Assembly (NCBI GenBank): GCA_934486495.1
Contig: CAKSPW010000036.1
Location: forward strand, 1-23,530
Reading direction: 5' to 3'
DNA length: 23,530 nt
Origin: an uncultured Clostridia bacterium
Lineage (GTDB): Bacteria; Bacillota; Clostridia; UBA1381
The notes beneath the pieces are model-generated. The model was not told the DNA's origin, made no database searches, and worked only from the letters and a program-made list of their open reading frames with translations. Positions within the stretch are counted from its first letter, which is position 1. Every line of letters begins with the position of its first letter. Below are positions 6,291 through 12,989 of the stretch, one piece after another. The translations under genes and the position numbers were made by a program.

Positions 6291-8126
6291 TTATTTTACG
6301 TCTGCAAGCTTTTCCATAATCATGTTGCTTCGCTCGATAAACTTTGTCATCTGCTCTGCCGGAAGCGGTTTGTTGCAAAGCATTGCCAAATCGTATATAT
6401 TGTCGCACACAAGTCTTGCGTCATCGTCCGAAAGGGAGGGCAGCTTTTTAACGAGTGCGTTTGATGAGTTAAGGATAAGCGTGTACTCGTCCTTAAACAT
6501 TCCTGCCATAGCCGCCATTTGCTGACCGTATGCCTTGTACATCTCCTGCATTCTTCTGCTTTCCTCGCCTAAAAGTATTACCGCCGGGATAGCTGTGTTT
6601 TTAAGCGACTTAACCTCAATTTTCGTGCCTTCGGGAACGGACGCTTTCATTATCTCCGACAGCTTGTCGTTTTCATCTGTTTTTTCATCGCCGCCGTTTG
6701 ATAAGTCTGATGCGTTTGAGTCAACACGCTTAAATTTAACGCCTTCGTTTTTCATTTCCTCGAACGACATAAACTGAGTATCCATCATTGTCGAAAGCTC
6801 CAAAACCTTAATGCCCTGCTCCTCAAACAGCTTTATATACTGCGACTGACGGTCTTTATTCGAGGTGTAGTATACGTCCTTGCTTTCCTTTTCGCCGAGA
6901 TAGTCGCTGAGCGTTACATATTCGCCGTCCGTTGTCTTGTAAATGATTATATCCTTAACCTTTTCGTAGAATTTCTCATCTCGCATACAGCCGTATTTGA
7001 TGAATATGCTTATATCGTCCCAATACTTATTAAAGCTTTCACGCTCTTTTTTGAAAATACCCAAAAGCTTGTCCGCAACCTTTTTTGTAATATGAGCCTG
7101 AATTTTTTTCACATAGCCGTCATTTTGCAAAAAGCTTCTCGAAACGTTAAGCGGAAGGTCGGGACAGTCGATAACACCCTTTAAAAGCATTAAAAATTCA
7201 GGTATAACCTCTTTTACGTTGTCAGCAACGAATACCTGATTGTTGTAGAGCTTAATCTGACCCTCGTTTACCGTGAACTCGTGGTTGATTTTCGGGAAAT
7301 ACAAAATACCTTTAAGCTTAAACGGGTAATCGACATTAAGATGTACCCAGAAAAGAGGTTCGTTAAAGTCCATGAATACCTTTGTGTAAAACTGCTTGTA
7401 TTCCTCATCCGTGCAGTCGGACGGCTTTTTAATCCAAAGCGGATTTGTATCATTTACCGGCTTTGCTTCCTCAACAGGTGCATCGTCCTTCTTTTCCTCG
7501 TTTGCGTTTATAAGATATACCTCGACGGGGAGGAATGCACAGTATTTGTTAAGTATCGAACGGATTGCGTATTCGGATTTAAATTCTTTTCCGTCCTCAC
7601 CGAGAAACAGCGTTATATCCGTTCCTCTCGTCGTTCTCTCGCCGTCCGTAAGCTCATATTCAAGACCGCCGTCACAAATCCACTTTGCCGCTTTTGCACC
7701 CTTTTGATATGAAAGAGAATCTATTATAACCTTATCCGCAACCATGAATGCCGAATAAAATCCCAAGCCGAAATGACCGATTATCTGATCGGGATTTTTC
7801 TCATCTTTGTATTTTGCAAGAAAGTCGTTTGCGCCCGAAAAAGCGATTTGAGTTATGTACTTGTCAATTTCCTCCGCCGTCATACCGATACCGTTATCGG
7901 ATATTTTAAGCGTGCCTGCCTTTTCGTCAATTGTCACTTCAATTTTGTAGTTATTGTCGCCGCCGTCGTCAGCCTCGCCTATGCCGACAAGCTTTTTCAT
8001 TTTTGTAACAGCGTCACAGCCGTTTGATACAAGCTCTCTCAAAAAGATGTCCTTATCGGAGTAGAGCCATTTTTTTATAATCGGGAAAATGTTTTCCGAA
8101 TTAACCGATATATTTCCTTTTGCCAT
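6291..8126 (-). CDS. htpG: Molecular chaperone HtpG (bacterial Hsp90)
   Basis: HtpG is the cytosolic ATP-dependent Hsp90 dimer that remodels client proteins. The 611 residues are close to the usual 620-630. The GHKL ATPase motifs are intact: RELVSNGCDA (30-39) with Glu31 for ATP hydrolysis and Asn35 for magnesium, DNGIGM (77-82), and GHFGLGFYS (117-125) as the lid. The middle domain contains the expected LPLNVSRSFLQ segment. An acidic Ser/Asp/Glu-rich patch separates the middle and C-terminal domains. The start is ATG 8126, with GGAGG 7 nt upstream. It has a strong sigma-A promoter with a perfect CIRCE operator just upstream, which points to HrcA repression. In Bacillus subtilis htpG is not HrcA-controlled. 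Confidence 0.97.
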   Translation of the reverse strand: MAKGNISVNSENIFPIIKKWLYSDKDIFLRELVSNGCDAVTKMKKLVGIGEADDGGDNNYKIEVTIDEKAGTLKISDNGIGMTAEEIDKYITQIAFSGANDFLAKYKDEKNPDQIIGHFGLGFYSAFMVADKVIIDSLSYQKGAKAAKWICDGGLEYELTDGERTTRGTDITLFLGEDGKEFKSEYAIRSILNKYCAFLPVEVYLINANEEKKDDAPVEEAKPVNDTNPLWIKKPSDCTDEEYKQFYTKVFMDFNEPLFWVHLNVDYPFKLKGILYFPKINHEFTVNEGQIKLYNNQVFVADNVKEVIPEFLMLLKGVIDCPDLPLNVSRSFLQNDGYVKKIQAHITKKVADKLLGIFKKERESFNKYWDDISIFIKYGCMRDEKFYEKVKDIIIYKTTDGEYVTLSDYLGEKESKDVYYTSNKDRQSQYIKLFEEQGIKVLELSTMMDTQFMSFEEMKNEGVKFKRVDSNASDLSNGGDEKTDENDKLSEIMKASVPEGTKIEVKSLKNTAIPAVILLGEESRRMQEMYKAYGQQMAAMAGMFKDEYTLILNSSNALVKKLPSLSDDDARLVCDNIYDLAMLCNKPLPAEQMTKFIERSNMIMEKLADVK

Positions 8127-8159
8127 TGTAATTCCTCCAATATGTAATGTTTATAATAT

Positions 8160-8188
8160 ATTTTAGCGCGATGAAAGCAATTTGTCAA
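8160..8188 (-). promoter_or_regulatory. Sigma-A promoter of htpG
   Basis: On the minus strand TTGACA (8188-8183), a 17-bp spacer and TAAAAT (8165-8160) give a perfect -35 and a five-of-six -10. Transcription should start near 8153, about 26 nt before the ATG. Confidence 0.88.
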
Positions 8189-8195
8189 GTGTTTG

Positions 8196-8222
8196 TTAGC
8201 ACTCTTAACTAATGAGTGCTAA
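8196..8222. promoter_or_regulatory. CIRCE operator (HrcA binding site)
   Basis: TTAGCACTC (8196-8204), nine bases, then GAGTGCTAA (8214-8222) is a perfect copy of the CIRCE inverted repeat bound by the heat-shock repressor HrcA. It ends 7 bp upstream of the htpG -35 hexamer, so htpG is the likely target. No other promoter that it could control is evident nearby. Confidence 0.96.
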
Positions 8223-8270
8223 AGTTAACACATTGTTTACAATTAAAAGGTATGTATGGAAGTTTGGACA

Positions 8271-8356
8271 TAAGAAAAGCTGCTTTGCAAACCGGTTAAA
8301 TACAAAGCAGCCCTTCTTGTTTGATTAAAATTTTTTAATGCAAATAAAACCTTATG
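8271..8356 (-). ncRNA. Candidate small RNA of about 85 nt upstream of htpG
   Basis: A minus-strand promoter (8390-8362) predicts a start near 8355, and a terminator hairpin at 8311-8279 predicts an end near 8272. No gene reads leftward anywhere between this hairpin and 8870, so the hairpin has nothing else obvious to terminate. The predicted transcript has no ATG-initiated frame with a ribosome binding site. Its 5' half is single-stranded and A/U-rich, including an AAGAAGGG purine stretch. The 15-nt terminator loop contains the palindrome AACCGGTT. I recognise no known RNA family. It might be an independent small RNA or an early-terminated leader. Confidence 0.45.
8279..8311 (-). terminator. 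Terminator hairpin of the candidate small RNA
   Basis: A perfect 9-bp stem GCTGCTTTG/CAAAGCAGC (8279-8287 with 8303-8311) has a 15-nt loop. On the minus strand it is followed by UUUUCUU; on the plus strand it is followed by CCUUCUUGUU, a weaker tract. This favours leftward termination. Confidence 0.65.
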
Positions 8357-8361
8357 CGATT

Positions 8362-8390
8362 ATTATATTGCATTGTTCGACAAAATTCAA
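8362..8390 (-). promoter_or_regulatory. Sigma-A-like promoter with a Spo0A-box-like site in the spacer
   Basis: On the minus strand TTGAAT (8390-8385), a 17-bp spacer and a perfect TATAAT (8367-8362) form a likely promoter. The spacer contains TGTCGAA (plus-strand TTCGACA, 8376-8382), the core Spo0A box. A one-mismatch copy, TACGACA, lies at 8396-8402, exactly 20 bp away and just upstream of the -35. Confidence 0.5.
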
Positions 8391-8751
8391 CATATTACGA
8401 CATTTTTCGGCAGACGCCGATTATACATAATTTTACATTCTACATTATAAATCACGACAGATGATTATATTTGCGGCAAATGAAATTTATTCCACGAATT
8501 AAATCATTTTACACAAAAAATATTTTTTTCAATCGTTTACAGGATTTTATGCATATTGCACAATGGATATACATAGCCCGGTCGGACGATTTTTGCTGCG
8601 AAAGGCAGGTAAATTTACTTTTATATTACGAAAGCGTTGCACCTGACTGTATTTTTTGTGCGTAATTAGATAAAACGAGCATGAAATTATTAAACAAATT
8701 GCACAAAAAAATGTGCGATATTTGCGAAAATGTTAATTTTTTTCTTCAGAT

Positions 8752-8780
8752 TTGACAAATCGAAAAAATTAGGTTATAAT
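8752..8780 (+). promoter_or_regulatory. Consensus sigma-A promoter for the rightward gene cluster
   Basis: TTGACA (8752-8757), a 17-bp spacer and TATAAT (8775-8780) match consensus perfectly. Transcription should start near 8787, leaving an 83-nt leader before the stalk-domain gene. No terminator is seen downstream for 14.6 kb. Confidence 0.93.
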
Positions 8781-8869
8781 AAATATGTATGTATATAATC
8801 GATAATGCCGGAATTTGCGGCGGTTAGGTTTGCGATAATTTGAGCAAACATGAAAGGAATGATTTATTT

Positions 8870-9826
8870 ATGAAAAAGACAGCTGCTTTGCTTGCGGTTA
8901 TACTTACGTTTGCCGGGAGCGTTCATGCTGAGGAAACATGGAGAGATTTGTTTGTTACAAGACTTATGAAGCTTATGACGAACAATCCGTCTTATACGGA
9001 TATTGCCCTTACCGACCTTGACCAAAACGGAATACCGGAGGCTTTTTTGCTTAAGAAAGGTCCGAACGGCGGAATATATTCGGGAATCACGTTTAAGGAT
9101 AACGTGCTTACCACAATCGAGGTTCCGTATAATGTTACAGGCGCTTGTCTTGAGGATATAACGGTTTACGATGCCGGCGGCGAAAATATTTACGTTGGTA
9201 AGGAAATAGGCAGATATACTTCAAACATAGATTATTACAGGCTGAGTCTTTCGGGCAATACGCTTGTTTGCGATAATGTCAATAAAAATGACTTTGCACA
9301 GTTTGGTGCGCTCGCTTACGAGGATATTTACGATGACGATTTTTACAGCGGAGATTTTCCGAACAGAACAAAGCTTCAGGATTTTATAAACCGATACAAT
9401 CTACCGACTCATATTAATGTACGTCCGGCAACGGCGAGAGTGTCGGTAAACGGTAATACCGTCGATATGGCAGGCGTGTTTGCAAGCGGCAGTAACTACT
9501 ATAAAATACGTGATGTTGCAATGGTGCTTTCAACGGGAGTGAACCGATTCAGTATCAGCTGGGACGCTGCGTCATCTGCAATTTCAATCACAACGGGCAA
9601 GAAGTATTCTCCCGTCGGCGGCGAGCTTTCGGGCAGTGCCGAACTTACAGGTGCCGTTATTGAGAAAAAAGATGTAACGCTTATAGTAAACGGCGAGAAA
9701 AAAGTTTTGAGCGCATATAATATAAACGAAAACAACTACTTCAAAATCCGTGATCTTGCCAATATAATCGGCTTTACTGTCGGCTGGGACGACTCTACCG
9801 GTACTGTTGCGATAAGCAATAATTAA
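8870..9826 (+). CDS. Secreted protein with copper amine oxidase N-terminal-like (stalk) repeats
   Basis: This 318-residue protein starts with a signal peptide: Lys-Lys, a hydrophobic core to residue 16, and a probable cleavage after VHA at 18-20. Residues 25-180 form an unrecognised domain with an EF-hand-like loop DLDQNGIPE (49-57), similar to calcium-loop motifs in other clostridial surface proteins. Residues 185-318 hold two beta-alpha-beta repeats. Both have VNG, then YYKIRDVAMVL (210-220) or YFKIRDLANII (290-300), then a WD turn; this matches the domain annotated as copper amine oxidase N-terminal-like, which here is non-catalytic. It probably acts at the cell surface. I chose ATG 8870 (AAAGGA 11 nt upstream) over a TTG at 8840 because it starts the signal peptide. 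The M50 protease follows after 18 nt. Confidence 0.85.
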   Translation: MKKTAALLAVILTFAGSVHAEETWRDLFVTRLMKLMTNNPSYTDIALTDLDQNGIPEAFLLKKGPNGGIYSGITFKDNVLTTIEVPYNVTGACLEDITVYDAGGENIYVGKEIGRYTSNIDYYRLSLSGNTLVCDNVNKNDFAQFGALAYEDIYDDDFYSGDFPNRTKLQDFINRYNLPTHINVRPATARVSVNGNTVDMAGVFASGSNYYKIRDVAMVLSTGVNRFSISWDAASSAISITTGKKYSPVGGELSGSAELTGAVIEKKDVTLIVNGEKKVLSAYNINENNYFKIRDLANIIGFTVGWDDSTGTVAISNN

Positions 9827-9844
9827 TTTTAGGAGAATTTTTAA

Positions 9845-10498
9845 ATGATACGTAACTTATCTACAATACTTATAAATGTGCCGGCAACGCTTATTGCGCT
9901 TTCGGTACATGAGTTTGCTCACGGATATGTATCGAGCAAGCTCGGCGATCCTACTCCGAGAAATACGGGCAGACTGACGCTCAATCCCTTTGCTCATCTT
10001 GATATTATCGGAACGCTTTTGATGATTTTTACGGGATTCGGCTGGGCACGTCCGGTTGAAATAAATCCGATGTATTATAAAAATCGTGACAAAGGTATGG
10101 CGCTTACTGCGGCGGCAGGTCCTATATCGAATTTTATACTTGCATTTTTGGGACTTCTCGTCGGCGTTATAGTTGTTATTATAATGGGCAATATGGGTGC
10201 GTCATTAAATGCAATCGGATTGGCTTATACTGTGATTAACAGATTTGTTCAGCTTAATTTGTGCTTTATGGTGTTTAATCTGATACCGTTTCCGCCGCTT
10301 GACGGATTTAAAATTTTCGGTATGCTTATGCCGAGAAACGTGTATTATCAAATTCTGCGCTATGAGCATTATATAATGTATGTTCTTATGCTTCTTTGTC
10401 TGCTCGGTGTTTTTCAGGGTATTATCGGCAGAGGTGTTGCGGTTGTGTACAGCTTCATTTTTGCGGCTGTTAAAAACATTGTCGGATTATTTATATAA
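9845..10498 (+). CDS. Site-2 protease family zinc metalloprotease (peptidase M50)
   Basis: This is a 217-residue intramembrane metalloprotease. HEFAH at 22-26 supplies two zinc ligands and the catalytic Glu, in the first membrane segment. NLIPFPPLDG at 145-154 supplies the third ligand, Asp153. About five to six hydrophobic segments are visible, plus the LGDPTPRNTGRLTLNP loop (34-48) typical of the YwhC/Rip-like group. There is no PDZ domain, so it belongs to the minimal M50B type. The substrate is unknown; family members cleave membrane-embedded segments such as anti-sigma factors. AGGAGA lies 8 nt upstream of the ATG. The gene immediately precedes scpA, a conserved arrangement in Clostridia. 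Confidence 0.94.
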   Translation: MIRNLSTILINVPATLIALSVHEFAHGYVSSKLGDPTPRNTGRLTLNPFAHLDIIGTLLMIFTGFGWARPVEINPMYYKNRDKGMALTAAAGPISNFILAFLGLLVGVIVVIIMGNMGASLNAIGLAYTVINRFVQLNLCFMVFNLIPFPPLDGFKIFGMLMPRNVYYQILRYEHYIMYVLMLLCLLGVFQGIIGRGVAVVYSFIFAAVKNIVGLFI

Positions 10499-10512
10499 AA
10501 GCGGAGTGAAAA

Positions 10513-11247
10513 ATGGAAAAGGTATCTTACAGACTTGATAATTTTGAAGGGCCGCTCGACCTGTTGCTGACTCTTATCCAAAAAAACAAGGTCAGCATAT
10601 ACGATATTCCGATACTTGAAATTACCGACCAATATATTGAGATAATAAACAGTGAGGAAAATGCCGACCTTGACTATACGGGCGAATTTCTTGTAATGGC
10701 TTCACAGCTTTTGTACATAAAGTCGAAAATGCTTCTTCCTAAAAAAGAGGAGGAAGAGGAGGAGGACCCGAGGGAGGACCTTGCAAACAGACTTATATTG
10801 TACAAAAAATACAAAGAGGCATCGCTCGAACTCAGAAAAGACGAGTTTGCCACAAAGAACATGGTGTTTCGTGACAGCGAGAAGATTGATTTCCCTCTGC
10901 CGCCGTACAGCCGACATCATGAGCTTGACGAGCTTATGGATGCGTTTGACAGCATTTTATCACGCAGAGAACGCCGTATGAAACCGCAAAAGGCGGCGTT
11001 TGCCGGTATTGTCGGTCATGAAAAGGTAAGCGTTGACGATATGGTTGAAAAGGTTTGCAAAAGACTTCACGGCAGGAAAAACATAACGTTTATTTCGCTG
11101 TTTAAGGGCGATATATCAAAGCCGGAAATGATTGCTACATTCCTTGCCGTTCTTGAAATGATTAAGCTTTCGAAAATCCATGCGGAGCATGATGAAAACA
11201 CGGGAGAGCTTATATTGGCAGCGGGTGCGGCAAAATACGAATACTAA
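10513..11247 (+). CDS. scpA: Segregation and condensation protein A (kleisin)
   Basis: ScpA is the kleisin subunit that bridges the SMC heads and, with ScpB, forms the bacterial condensin needed for origin segregation. The 244-residue length is typical. The N-terminal signature FEGPLDLLL is at 11-19, followed by the conserved DYTGEFLVMASQLLYIKSKMLLP segment (54-76). A Glu-rich run (79-85) begins the linker. A C-terminal winged helix closes the protein (about 170-240), including KNITFISLFKGDISKPE. A GGAG site lies just upstream, and the start is 14 nt after the protease stop. scpB follows after 32 nt. Confidence 0.97.
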   Translation: MEKVSYRLDNFEGPLDLLLTLIQKNKVSIYDIPILEITDQYIEIINSEENADLDYTGEFLVMASQLLYIKSKMLLPKKEEEEEEDPREDLANRLILYKKYKEASLELRKDEFATKNMVFRDSEKIDFPLPPYSRHHELDELMDAFDSILSRRERRMKPQKAAFAGIVGHEKVSVDDMVEKVCKRLHGRKNITFISLFKGDISKPEMIATFLAVLEMIKLSKIHAEHDENTGELILAAGAAKYEY

Positions 11248-11279
11248 ACAATGTAGATTTGAGAGGATTTGTTTGATTG

Positions 11280-11963
11280 ATGAGTAAGCTTAAATATGCC
11301 GTTGAGGGCATACTTTTTGCGGCGGGCGAGCCTGTTAAAACGGCACAGCTTGCTGCCGCTCTTGAAAGCAGTGTAAAAGATATAGACGCGGCGGTTGACG
11401 AGCTTAAAAATGAGTATAACTCACAGCACAGGGGCTTTGCCGTTATTGATATTGACGGCGGATACCAAATATGCTCACGTCCGGAATACTATACGTATAT
11501 CCAGGTTATTCTCGGCGAGCAAAGACGTCAGGCGCTGTCGAATGCGGCAATGGAAACGCTTGCGATTATAGCATATAAGCAGCCGGTTACAAAAAGCGGC
11601 ATAGAATATATAAGAGGAATAAATTCAGACGGCTCGGTAAACAGGCTTTTGGAGCGTGGACTTGTGGAGGAAAAAGGCAGATTAAACGCGCCCGGCAGAC
11701 CTATACTTTACGGTACTACGGTTAATTTTTTAAGGTGCTTCGGACTTTCCGACCTTTCGGAATTACCCGTTGTAGACCTTTCAAAAATTGCCGAGGGCGT
11801 TGAGGACGTTGCTGAGAAAGATGTTTTGCCGAATGAAAACGGCGAAAGCGGGAACGGTTCGGCGGATGAAAACGGCGCAGACATTTCGCCGGGTGAGAAT
11901 ACATCAAAGGACGATTCATCGGGCATAACGGAAAATATAAGTGAAATTTCAGAGGGTGAGTGA
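11280..11963 (+). CDS. scpB: Segregation and condensation protein B
   Basis: ScpB is the KITE-type partner of ScpA in the SMC complex. The 227-residue protein has tandem winged helices: LKYAVEGILFAAGEPV near the N-terminus, METLAIIAYKQPVTKSGIEYIRG at 91-113, and the signature GRPILYGTT at 139-147. After LPV (162-164) there is a 60-residue tail rich in Glu, Asp, Ser, Gly and Asn, longer than the usual short ScpB tail and probably disordered. The start is ATG 11280, 12 nt after AGAGGA; a TTG at 11277 is closer to that site and possible. The stop overlaps the GTG start of the next gene, so translation is coupled. Confidence 0.96.
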   Translation: MSKLKYAVEGILFAAGEPVKTAQLAAALESSVKDIDAAVDELKNEYNSQHRGFAVIDIDGGYQICSRPEYYTYIQVILGEQRRQALSNAAMETLAIIAYKQPVTKSGIEYIRGINSDGSVNRLLERGLVEEKGRLNAPGRPILYGTTVNFLRCFGLSDLSELPVVDLSKIAEGVEDVAEKDVLPNENGESGNGSADENGADISPGENTSKDDSSGITENISEISEGE

Positions 11964-12526
11964 CCTTGACCTTTATAATTATTTTTGTATCGGTTTTGAT
12001 TTTACTTCTTTTTATCCCGATTCGTTTTTTCGTTATTTACGATAAATCGGTAAGCTTTTTTGTGTCGTTCGGATTTGTAAAAATACCGCTCGGCAGAAAA
12101 AAATCGGATAAAAAAGAGAAGTCAGCCGCAAAGAAAAGCGGAGATGATAGCCGAAAACAAACTGAAAAGCCGACGCCTTACGAAAAGGCAAAAAAACTTA
12201 TTAAAATGCAGGACGATTTAAAGGGGCTTTTATCGTATGCCGCAAAGCGCACATTTGTGGTTGAGGATATAACGTTCAGACTGAATTTCGGCTGCGATTC
12301 GGCGGCAACAACGGGTATTTTGACGGGTGCTTTGAATGCGGCCGTTTATACGCTTTTATCGGTTGTTCACCATAACACCGTGCTGAAAGCGCATCATGTG
12401 GAAATAAAACCCGATTTTGAAAACGAATGCTTTAATATGCATGCAGACTGCATATGTAAAACACGTGCGGTGCATATTATTGTTATAGGCATAAAAACAC
12501 TTAAGGTTTTGAAAAAATACAGGTAA
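11960..12526 (+). CDS. DUF2953 family membrane-anchored protein (YtfI-like)
   Basis: This 188-residue protein has one N-terminal membrane segment (3-22), a short basic linker rich in Lys/Ser (48-72), and a soluble domain with FGCDSAATTGILTGALNAAV (about 130-149). That last segment matches the DUF2953 core motif of Bacillus YtfI. The function is not established. In Bacillus ytfI lies next to ytfJ, as here, which suggests a sporulation link. The start is GTG 11960, overlapping the scpB stop in a GTGA and preceded by GAGGG, so it is translationally coupled. GerW follows after 23 nt. Confidence 0.85.
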   Translation: MTLTFIIIFVSVLILLLFIPIRFFVIYDKSVSFFVSFGFVKIPLGRKKSDKKEKSAAKKSGDDSRKQTEKPTPYEKAKKLIKMQDDLKGLLSYAAKRTFVVEDITFRLNFGCDSAATTGILTGALNAAVYTLLSVVHHNTVLKAHHVEIKPDFENECFNMHADCICKTRAVHIIVIGIKTLKVLKKYR

Positions 12527-12549
12527 ATGCGGCGAAACGGAGGATTATA

Positions 12550-12975
12550 ATGAGTAATACGATTAATGATTTAATGAATTCGGCAATGGACAACATCAAA
12601 ACTATGGTAGACGTTGATACGGTTGTGGGCGACGCCGTCAAATGCGATAAGGATACGGTAATTATCCCTATATCCTCGGTATCGTTCGGCTTCGGTGCGG
12701 GCGGAAGTGATTTCTCACCCAAGGCAGGCTCGGCAGTTTCCGAAAAAATGTTTGGCGGCGGCTGCGGCGGCGGTGCAAATGTTAAGCCGGCGGGATTTCT
12801 TGTTGTTTCGGGCGGAAATGTAAGATATATCCCGACAAGCGGCGACAATACAACGGCGTCAAAGGTAATTGATATGGTTCCGGGACTTATAGATAAGCTA
12901 AACGGAGCAATTTCGGGGTTCAGAAAAAAGAAAAGTACAGACGATAAAAACGACAATATAGAAATTTTGGATTAG
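12550..12975 (+). CDS. gerW: GerW family sporulation protein (YtfJ)
   Basis: This 141-residue protein has the YtfJ/GerW layout. An N-terminal helix (INDLMNSAMDNIKTMVDVDTVVGDAV, split around residue 18) leads into a beta-rich core with IIPISSVSFGFGAGG (38-52). A glycine/cysteine run FGGGCGGGANVKPAGFLVV (68-86) and a C-terminal amphipathic helix follow. In Bacillus the protein is made in the forespore and is needed for L-alanine-triggered spore germination. GGAGG lies 6 nt before the ATG. Its place after DUF2953 is conserved. I see no convincing forespore promoter directly in front of it. Confidence 0.92.
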   Translation: MSNTINDLMNSAMDNIKTMVDVDTVVGDAVKCDKDTVIIPISSVSFGFGAGGSDFSPKAGSAVSEKMFGGGCGGGANVKPAGFLVVSGGNVRYIPTSGDNTTASKVIDMVPGLIDKLNGAISGFRKKKSTDDKNDNIEILD

Positions 12976-12989
12976 GAGATAAGACTTTA

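Larger units (their letters stand above)
8127..8869. other. 743-nt divergent intergenic region
   Basis: This AT-rich region holds no credible protein gene; the open frames in it lack ribosome binding sites and family features. From left to right it has the htpG leader and promoter, the CIRCE operator, a small-RNA-like unit (8271-8390), and a stretch at about 8391-8750 with only weak hairpins such as TCGGC/GCCGA near 8407-8420 and GCACA/TGTGC at 8701-8716. It ends with the promoter and leader of the stalk-domain gene. Confidence 0.7.

Noticed and set aside
7281..7712. 143-codon plus-strand frame inside htpG
   Set aside because: It is antisense to a clearly coding, conserved chaperone gene and lacks family features.
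8232..8243. Inverted repeat ATTGT-TT-ACAAT beside CIRCE, considered as a Rex or other operator
   Set aside because: It is short, does not match the Rex consensus and is not placed over any promoter; likely chance in AT-rich DNA.
8471..8665. Open frame of 64 codons on the plus strand in the divergent intergenic region
   Set aside because: It starts at TTG with no ribosome binding site, has no recognisable family features and lies in AT-rich DNA full of promoter elements.
8540..8670. Possible c-di-GMP or other riboswitch (GCACAATGG and GCGAAAGGCAGG segments)
   Set aside because: The conserved core and paired elements of known riboswitch classes are not present, and no promoter or terminator frames the segment.
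8701..8716. GCACA/TGTGC hairpin considered as a terminator
   Set aside because: It has only 5 bp, with a poor T-tract on either strand and no gene to terminate.
12470..12515. Possible forespore promoter ahead of gerW (GCATA followed by AAAAATA)
   Set aside because: The spacer is 19 bp and the -10 matches only three of five key bases, too weak to claim.
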